From Apium graveolens (lineage: Eukaryota > Streptophyta > Magnoliopsida > Apiales > Apiaceae), in contig NC_133650.1 of NCBI RefSeq assembly GCF_009905375.1, forward strand, positions 293,150,270 to 293,214,269: 64,000 nucleotides of DNA, read 5' to 3'. The translations under genes were made by a program, and so were the position numbers. The notes beneath the pieces are model-generated. The model was not told where the DNA came from and made no database searches. It saw only the letters and a list, made by a program, of their open reading frames with translations. Positions 56,406-64,000 of this stretch are shown in pieces (the first letter of the stretch is position 1; each line of letters begins with the position of its first letter).

Positions 56406-56424
56406 GTGCCCCCTCCTTAAAAGG
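56406..56424 (-). promoter_or_regulatory. Chr4 polypurine tract
   Basis: The minus strand reads AAGGAGGGGGCAC against the LTR. The run is slightly altered from the Chr2/Chr3 form. Confidence 0.75.
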
Positions 56425-57150
56425 ATTTCGTCCCGGAATCAGATAGAAATGAATAGGGATACTCTCTTAGCATTGCACTTTCTAACTCTCACTTAATTTT
56501 CCCTCATTGTGGTTCTACCATCAAACTCTGACTAGTTTGATAACCCTTACTGGTTGCTCCATATAAGTCAAGTCTGGTTGCATGTCTATGCGCTTGTATT
56601 CTCCTATGTGTCTGAAATTCGAATTATGCTTCCTTAATACTGATACGTGGAACACGTTATGAACTTGCTACATGTTCGGGGGTAAGGCTAGCTCATATGC
56701 TAACTTCCCAATATGTCTTGATATATCCAAGGGTCCAACAATTCGTGGACTTAGCTTTCCTTTCTTTCCGAACCTCATCGATCCTTCTCAAGGCTTTCCA
56801 AGGGGATACCTTTCACAACACTAGGTCCCCTACTTCATACTCCTTGTCCTTTCATTGTCAAATCAGTATACTTCTTATGTCCATCTTGGGCTACTACCAG
56901 CCGTCCTCTGATTAGATCTATTATATCCTTGGTCCTTTGGACTACTGCTGGTCCGAGCATCTTGCGCTCTACAACTTCATCCTAACATAAGGGGATCGAC
57001 ATTGTCCTCCCTCAAGGATCTCATAAGGCGATATGATCTATTATCGTAAGAAAACTCAATCCACGTTAAGTGATCATTCTAAATTCTTTCAAGTCTATTG
57101 CACAGACTCTCATTATAGCTTTTAGCATTATAGCTCTTGCTTCTCAATAC
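56425..57150 (-). pseudogene. Chr4 integrase C-terminus and chromodomain remnant
   Basis: Colinear with Chr2 11002-11770 and with the Chr3 chromodomain region, including the counterpart of the PYE motif and of MLGPEVVQ near 56950. No open frame of useful length. It carries small deletions of its own (for example near 57025). Confidence 0.72.
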
Positions 57151-58570
57151 CCACTCTCTTTCCGTTCATAATCGTTACTATCTTCCACACAGAATACTAT
57201 TCTAGATATACCTTTACTCGCTAGAGTTTCATAACCTTTTAATAAATGCGTCAACCTTAGTATCACGAACGTGTTTCCATTCCGAATACCACCATAACTT
57301 TACTACTCCTTTTTCAGCTGCTTCTATCTTTGGAAGCTTGATCAATCATATAGAAGTAAAAGAATTTATTGAGAGATCACTATGATCATGAACACTTGTT
57401 CTATTGCATAGTTAGTACAGAAGGTGGCCAACCTTTAGTACTTGACAAGCAATTAAACAACATGTGGTATCCTACTAGGCTTCTATCACACAGATAGATA
57501 GTCATTCGGCAATACCTCCCCTTCTGGAAGGGTTGTTCTTCTCAGCTTACATGAAATGAAAAGAAGAGAAAAAGAACGAACTGAAGAGAATTGTATATAT
57601 GTAAAAAAAAATACTGCCACAAAATATCTGGCTGGAATCTACCTCTGAACTATAGAGGTTTGTCATATGAAAACAAAACATATACGTATATATATCGACA
57701 TCAAGTGTTATAGCATCACAGTTCACATGCCTAAATATTTACTATTCCGTCCATCGTCCTATGGACCCATGCTCTCGCTCGAGCTCATAAACAATCACCT
57801 TTGAAACTCCCTCGACAACGAAAATCGAATATGGGATTTCATTCTGGACATCATCGTTACTAGAATCCATTGCTACACCACAACCTTCTTCGTATAATAA
57901 TACTACTCTTTATTGATAAGAAGGAATAAATATATCATAGGTAGATAATCGACTTAATTAGTCTATCAATGATGACTTATATATCCCCACGACCCGATTA
58001 GTGGTACTTAATCTCAACATTCATTATAATACAACTCTCACAGTTGTCATCGTCTCATTATTCATAGACTTATTGTAGCATTACTATGGTCCACCACTGA
58101 CCTACTGTAGTCATTCGTTTTCCATGAATTTTTAATATCTAACCATACAGAGTCCATACATATCATATCAAATCCTTCTAAGGAGGTAACATAATCACCA
58201 TTTATGATTCATGAAGAAAACTCCTGATCCTGACGTACATACATGACATGAAGCAGATAAAATTGCAGAAGAGTTTCAATCAAAGCAACAATAACAGGTT
58301 AATACCATTATTAACCATATTTCTTTATTAGGAGATATGAAGCTCAAAGGTTCATTTAGTCCTTTCATAACATGGTCCTGGTTTATCTCAAGATAGGACC
58401 TTCTAAGATAGATAGCCCGCTCATGGCGATTACACAAATTCAACCTTTCCCAAACTACTATTACGGTTGGGTATTGCACAGTCATCAGAAGGAATGTCAA
58501 TCTTTCACACCATAATACAACCTTCACGGCTTTAACCATTATTACTGTATTCTTCTGGCACGAGCGCCGA
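57151..58570 (-). other. Chr4 unassigned internal stretch, homologous to Chr2 11771-13189
   Basis: No recognised domain. The minus-strand frame 58276-58539 (MVKAVKVVLWCERL..) is longer here than in Chr2. It is broken in Chr2 by point changes, so its coding status is doubtful. Confidence 0.45.
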
Positions 58571-59400
58571 TAATTATCTTCTTACACTTAAAGTGTCGGC
58601 CACCTCTTTGGCCCTTCCTGATAGTAATATTTCCTTACAATCAATGTCATTTTAACCACCTTCACTAAATTTTCTACCTCATCCAATCACTGCTTGAGTG
58701 AAGATGTTTTCCTTAAAATCAGATGAGTAAAAAAAAATCACCATTTTTCCATAAGTTATTGCCTCAGTCTTTAGAGGTTAATCACTGTCACGACTGACTC
58801 TCAATCATACTTAGAACATCTTTTATCTTAGGCCCTAATTGCCCTGAACAATTTCGACCTTTACTGGTTCGATCCATACTTTCTCGTGGTTTAACACGTG
58901 CCCCACTTGGCATCATTATAATTACGTCATATTTCTTTTATCAACATTTTTACTCTTGAGAATTTTGAATATTACCTTTCTCCTTGTAAAACCTCAAAGG
59001 TTATCCTTGAATCGTTCCTCCTGTATTCCCTAGATACAGGGCATATCGAAATACCCTTTACTAATACTAGAACCATTGTCTATATGTTTCTGAAAAATTT
59101 CCCCACTGATACTTAAAGGTTGTTATTACCTTAATCCTTTCCAATTTATACTGTCAAAACTCATACTATCCCTATTAAGGGTGAAATTCCAACCTTTATG
59201 CATTCCCCTAGGATTCATTTTAAGTTACCGATGTTCTATCCTTAATTCCACCTTTAAAAAGGTACATGCATCCTTCCATGGATAAATCAAGTCATATATC
59301 CTTGATAGATTATCTTATTCAATCATTCCCACCTCGATAGTCTATACCAATTTCACAATAGCATCCTTATTCAAACTGAGGTCAACCCATATGGCCTTCA
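58571..59400 (-). pseudogene. Chr4 decayed RNase H and reverse transcriptase
   Basis: Counterpart of Chr2 27225-28050. Around 59000-59100 the RT palm remnant reads FEVLQGER after a degraded catalytic motif. It shares a TAG shortly before the palm with Chr2, which argues for a common defective ancestor. Confidence 0.6.
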
Positions 59401-60079
59401 AAAGATAACAATGTTTACCCGCTTTTCTTTCCTAATTTGGTAATGACAACAGGGATGTTCTGGAAGATATTGGTCGTGTTCAACGTGAACTTCTTCTTAA
59501 TAATTCCTCATTTACTTTTGTTGTTTATCTCAACAGTCATCTCAATGTTGGGATGTCTTTCATACCTGGCGTCTCCCTTTCTGGGTATCATGCCACCAGT
59601 CTTACACTTCACATTCTTGAAGGTCACTTCCTTCATCCAATTTTCCTAATTTCTTACTTTCTTGTCTCCTCAGTCTATCCGCGTCTCATTATTTATCCTT
59701 CGAACTATCTCAAGGTTTCCTCGAATCCTCCCAACTTACAGGGGATAAAATATATGTATCTCTTATGCCTTCAACCATCAACTTTAACTCATAGTGAATT
59801 ACCCTCATCCTAACGATTACATACTTTTCTATTTCTATTGCTTCTAGTCTTTAGGGTTTCCTCATACCCAACTCCCTTATCATTCCTCAAACTGTATTGC
59901 CTTTTTTTATTTCTTTCCACTTCAGTTTCTCTTTATTTTCCTTTCTCTTACAATCATTTCACGAACCCACTAATCATTGACTTCAAACATCACATCGTTT
60001 TGGGATTCTTATCCTCCAGACGAATCTTGACAACTTTTACAATCTTAGATTCATAATTTATCATACGCGTTCGCCTTGA
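59401..60079 (-). other. Chr4 unassigned stretch between gag and RT remnants
   Basis: Homologous to Chr2 28051-28739. No domain recognised. The plus-strand ORFs here (59437-60056) are antisense noise shared by both copies. Confidence 0.45.
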
Positions 60080-60480
60080 TTCTGGCTCTAAAGCTTTTAC
60101 ACTATCTCCATAACCTTGGGAATTACTTTCCCGAAAACAATTGACTGAACTTTAACCAGTTTATTCTAACCTCTGTCTCCGTGCCTTTCTTGGTCTTTCA
60201 CCAGTGGGTGGCCTCTCTCTTAGGAGGGCAAGTGATAAAAACAGTCTTTTGTGATTCGTCCATCATTTAGAATCTCAAATGATTCCTATATTTCCTTTAG
60301 CCAGGCTCTCGCCTCTACTGGGTTCGCTTGTTCCTTGGAACTCTGAGAGCTTAGCGACTTAAAGGTCCTGAAAGAATTTCCCACCGCACTGTCTCCTCAG
60401 GGTGGTGGTTGGGGATAATAGTCTAAGTTCATTTTAGACAGGTCCATGAATTGCCATATAGGAGTACCGTCTCGGGTCTC
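60080..60480 (-). pseudogene. Chr4 gag remnant
   Basis: The minus strand includes AWLKEI, an ESFEIL stretch and a FGKV..KVMEI stretch, matching Chr3 gag (AWLKEMEKSFEIL, LGKYFPRFMEN). Stops and frame changes match those of Chr2 in part. Confidence 0.72.
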
Positions 60481-60659
60481 CTTTCCTTACTCGACTTCTG
60501 TTTCCTTAGTCTGAACGTTCCCTCCCCCTCCCCATAATCGGGGTCATCCTACATGTTTTAAATCCTCATTTTCCACTTCATTATGTAATGGGTTCCTTCT
60601 ATCTTGATGGCGACCTCCCTGACTATCACGTTCAGGGTTTGCTCTAAATCTTATTCCTT
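60481..60659 (-). other. Chr4 gag N-terminal remnant and junction
   Basis: Counterpart of Chr2 29131-29299, with no open frame. The junction to the pol fragment is near 60655. Confidence 0.4.
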
Positions 60660-61500
60660 AAACTAGCTTTCATCTAAGGTCTCATCTTTAAGCTCTTGAA
60701 CATTTGGAACCCAAATTCTGTAGGAACACCTCATTATTCCCTTATCATCTTTCTCGGTATTAATCTCTTCTCCAGTCATTGGCTCTCTGCCTTCATTCAT
60801 CAATTTTTTTCTTGGCACAATATGATCTTTTTCGATAATTCGGGCTGTAGTGCAATCTCAAACAGCGTTTCGGTACCGGCTCCGGTTACCTTCACTTCTA
60901 TTTGCATTTTCTCAAAATCTCTTATCAACTCTCCCAAAGACATTTTCATCTTAAGTCTCTCCTTTATACTAAGGGCATTAGCCACCATTTGGCTTTCCTC
61001 GGATGATAAAGAATCTCATAATCGTAATCCTTGATTAGCTCTAACCACCTCCTATGGCGCATGTTGAGCTCTTTCTGCGTGAAAATGCACTAGAGCACTT
61101 ATGGCTTGTGTAAATCTCGCACTTCTCTCCATACAAGTAGTGCCTCTAATCTTTAGGGCAAAACTATTGCCACGAGCCCAAGCTCATGGGTGGGGACATC
61201 GAATTTTATATTCCCTTAATTGTCTTGACGCGTACGCGATTACCTTGTTGTGCTGTATAAGAAGCACCCTAATTCCTTATGTGAAGCGTCACTACACATC
61301 ACAAAATCTCCTTTTCCATCCGGCAACGCCATTATAGGGGCCGTCACCAATCTTTGCTTTAGTTCTTGAAAGTTGTTCTCGTATTTCTCTGTCCATTCGA
61401 ACTCCTCAGTCTTACGAGTAAGCGCGTTAAAGGGGCTACTATCTTTACGAACTTGAACGAACCTCCGGTAGTAACCGGCCAATCCTACCTCTGGTAGTCG
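60660..61500 (-). pseudogene. Chr4 extra pol fragment upstream of gag (RT end, RNase H, integrase start)
   Basis: 61240-61482 reads MAGYYRRF, NALTRKTEEFEWTEKYENN and [20 protein letters not shown] (RT connection and RNase H start). 60800-60988 reads [20 protein letters not shown] and LQPELSKKIILCQEK (RNase H end to integrase start). It matches Chr3 18480-19310 and sits between leader and gag as in Chr2. It is better preserved than the element's own pol at 58571-59400. Confidence 0.82.
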
Positions 61501-61912
61501 CCCTAACCATAGTCATCAATTCCTCAGTGGTCCTTTATTCATTCTTGTCAGGATCCTCCACGGGATTCTTCTCAGCAACAATACCTTCTAGGACAACATC
61601 CTCAACCGCTACATCCTCAATATGAACATCATCCGGTCCCGCGTTAGGATACTCTATCAGATCCATAATCTGATCTCCAATAAGTAATAAAACATCATCA
61701 CGTTGTTGCTCCTCAACCTCAGGGTTCGGAGTCCCGCTACCTTATACGATAACGAACTACGCTTCTATCACGATATTTATAAGGGTTCTTGTAAGGGTTT
61801 TATCTGTCAGTACTACGTTAGGTAGCCCGACTATGAACTTGGCAAGAGTTCTTATTATCTTAGTGAACTTATTATTTTAACGTCACATCATCTCTGAGGT
61901 TTATAATGCTTG
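61501..61912 (-). other. Chr4 5' leader with acidic leader-ORF remnant
   Basis: The minus strand encodes PNAGPDDVHIEDVAVED and a following acidic stretch, as in Chr2 30141-30530. The PBS-proximal part matches the Chr3 leader. Confidence 0.55.
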
Positions 61913-61924
61913 GCTCTGATACCA
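61913..61924 (-). promoter_or_regulatory. Chr4 primer-binding site, initiator-Met tRNA
   Basis: The minus strand reads TGGTATCAGAGC, then CAAGC.., four bases from the LTR end at 61929. Confidence 0.93.
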
Positions 61925-61928
61925 TTTC

Positions 61929-64000
61929 TGTAACACCCCCAAATCCGGGGTCGGGGATCCGGGTTGTCACGAGTTCCATTTCCCTTAATAACACCCAATC
62001 TTAATAAACAATCCACTACTATGTACTGTGACCCCACAATAAACACACACACCACAAGTTATAGTCTCAGAGATGAATATCCAAAAGTAACACGAGTCAT
62101 TTTATTCCAAAATTATATGCCATTACACCTTAAAAGGGTTTCTTAATAGATTTACATTTCTTTGCCATTATTACAATTGATAAAGATACATAAGTATGGT
62201 ACATCAAAATTTAAAAGCCTAACCTATTGGTAGTTCCTACCTCAGCTACAGCGACATCAACGCCTATAGGAAACTGTGGAAGGTTTCCTATCCGCTCGCG
62301 AATTGGGAGCTTGGTCCTGTTCATCTTTTTTATCTGTTGTTGTGTGATGAAAGAAGAAAACAAGGGTGAGCAGCAAGCCCACCAAATTAATATGTATAAT
62401 GATTAACAATATATGAGCCTTCTCATAGTACTCATGAAAGTCTTGGTCAAAAGAAATGGACCAAGTTTGATATCTTAATGCGATGAAGTCGCAAAATATT
62501 CAGTATATATACATATATACTTTTCAAAATCTTGGAAGTCCTCTTCCATGCATAATATACACAGAGTTCCAGTTTATAACTGTATAAAACTATTGTTGCA
62601 AAGTGATCTCATATATCTAACCTTGTCTCAACGTTTTTCTAAAAATCTTTGACATGCATAAGATAATCATTTGCTAGATATAAGTTTAAAAGATGAAGTT
62701 ACAAGATACTCCAATATACTTATATCTTTTCCAAATACTACTTGAACTACCACCGTTCAAGTTATAATTAGTTTCAAAAGTTCATCACATAGATGAGACT
62801 ACAAGACAAGATTTGAATAGATTCAATCTTTGAACATTATTATAAATAATGAAGTTACGAGATACTTCATTAAGTCCCGATATATATATACACCTATATA
62901 TATATACATTTCATACACTCCTTGAAAACCTCTGTTATGAAAATTATAAACAGAGTTGCAATATCCAATGAATTTGGAAAGGAGAAAACCTTGGCATAAA
63001 CCTGATATCTTGCTGATCAGGCAAAGATACCAATAAGTAACCTTTTCTACTAGTAGATAGACGAATTCCCCACTGGTCATCACCCTGGCCGCAATAGGAC
63101 CTTATGCTGGACTGCCACTCAGCCACTTACGCATTTGATGGACTCCCACTGAGCCACTTATACTTTCATGGACGCCCACTGAGCCCATGTTGCTTATGCC
63201 GACTCAATAGATGGACTTACTTCCCGAACATTGGGTAAGTAATCAATTCATTTACCAAAACCGCAACCTTGTTGCGAATATAAAATACACCACAGAGCCG
63301 GATCCCTCTGGTTTTGAGCGAGTATTTAAATCCCCTTTAAAAAGGAAGATCTTAAATAGATAAAAATGAGTTTTGGGATCCGCTCTAACTTTTAAAAATC
63401 ATTTTAAAGACTCGAAAATACTTTAAAGAGTGTTTGGAGTAATCACAAGATAATGCATATACAAATATACATCACCACAACAGTATAACGGGTAGAAAAC
63501 TTGCCTGAGTGCTCCCGGATAGACATAAGCTTAGAGTGGGTCCGATAACCTATGAACAACAACATAAGTCGGAATTAAACCCCGGTCGCTTAAGAAACTA
63601 GACTTTAACCATTTAGAGTCCTAACGCTTGCTTTTGCGCTTAACGATTCACTTACGTCGCTCGAGTAGCCTCGGCTCCACCATTTTTAATAAATTAACCA
63701 TTAAGAATTTTAAGGCGATTCTTTCGCGAGTACCTTACCAACTGCCTAATCCACTTAACATAATTGTTTCATACTCCAATTAGTCCTTTAAGGTCTTTAA
63801 CCAAGGTTTCAAAGTAAGGCGAGGGGAAATGTTTCGTTAGCAAAACGCCGTTACTTAAAACGGTCGTTTCTCCTAAACCGTACATCAGAATCAAACGAAC
63901 CACATATCAAAACGAAGCTCGTAACATGAACTATCTAAACATGGCAATGGTTAAAACCTAGCAGTGAGTTCATGGGTCATAATTTTAAGAGCAAAAACAG
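61929..64000 (-). repeat. Chr4 5' LTR, partial, with internal deletion
   Basis: Begins TGTAACACCCCC and is colinear with 52140 onward until 63442. It then jumps to the equivalent of 54547, removing about 895 bp that include the whole 55-bp repeat block. It carries an intact peptide ORF (62211-62324). The window ends inside the LTR. Confidence 0.93.
62211..62324 (-). CDS. Short peptide ORF in Chr4 5' LTR (37 aa)
   Basis: Starts MNRTKLPIRERIGNLPQFP and ends TTNRLGF. It is intact, with a few replacements relative to 52422-52535. Confidence 0.4.
   Translation of the reverse strand: MNRTKLPIRERIGNLPQFPIGVDVAVAEVGTTNRLGF

Larger units (their letters stand above)
52140..64000 (-). mobile_element. 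Chr4: long-LTR chromovirus of the Chr2 subfamily, partial
   Basis: Left (3') LTR 52140-56405, PPT, 5.5 kb internal region, PBS and the beginning of the right (5') LTR, cut by the window end. The internal region is colinear with Chr2 without its Chr3 insertion, including the extra pol fragment before gag, and shows the Chr3 target site intact. Several coding lesions are shared with Chr2. It sits in Sir1 just after the pol stop. Confidence 0.93.

Noticed and set aside
59437..60056. Overlapping plus-strand ORFs kept in both Chr2 (28077-28679) and Chr4
   Set aside because: Kept because the two elements share the DNA. Composition is typical of antisense gag-pol and no motif is visible.

Overview
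This is repeat-only DNA from a flowering plant. The whole window is a stack of LTR retrotransposons inserted into one another. I found no host gene, rRNA, tRNA gene or CRISPR array. The plant assignment rests on Tekay/Del-type Ty3-gypsy chromoviruses with LTRs of 3.4-4.3 kb, Sirevirus (SIRE/Maximus-type) Ty1-copia elements, and initiator-Met tRNA primer sites (TGGTATCAGAGC). I cannot name the species; a eudicot with a large genome is my guess.

Layout, with my own labels. Sir1 is the host layer, a Sirevirus on the + strand. It survives as three pieces (6631-6742, 34842-35914 and 48917-52139) that read gag, protease, integrase, RT and RNase H when followed across the gaps. Its two ends lie outside the window. 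Four elements, all on the - strand, sit in it: Chr1 (1-6630, only its 5' half in the window), Chr2 (6743-34841, TSD CTATT), Sir2 (35915-48916, TSD TGAGT) and Chr4 (52140-64000, right LTR cut by the window end). A fifth, Chr3 (13195-27219, TSD ATTAT), is nested inside Chr2. The order of events is Sir1 first, then Chr1/Chr2/Sir2/Chr4 in unknown order, with Chr3 after Chr2.

Chr3 is the best preserved: two LTRs of about 4 kb, PBS, leader ORF, gag, protease, RT, RNase H, integrase, chromodomain and PPT. Its frame breaks look almost entirely like 1-bp deletions. Chr2 and Chr4 are two copies of one defective subfamily with decayed gag-pol. Both carry an extra RNase H/integrase-start fragment in front of gag, so they probably moved using proteins from a relative such as Chr3. 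Sir2 is a 13-kb Sirevirus with 1.03-kb LTRs, a gag-pol broken by point mutations, and about 4.5 kb of downstream ORF sequence of the kind once called env-like.

The signals most worth a second look are a short peptide ORF kept in the LTRs of both long-LTR families, a leader ORF upstream of gag in Chr1 and Chr3, a short TCGACGGAT-type motif scattered through LTRs, spacers and coding DNA of Sir2, and the shared rearranged pol fragment in Chr2 and Chr4.
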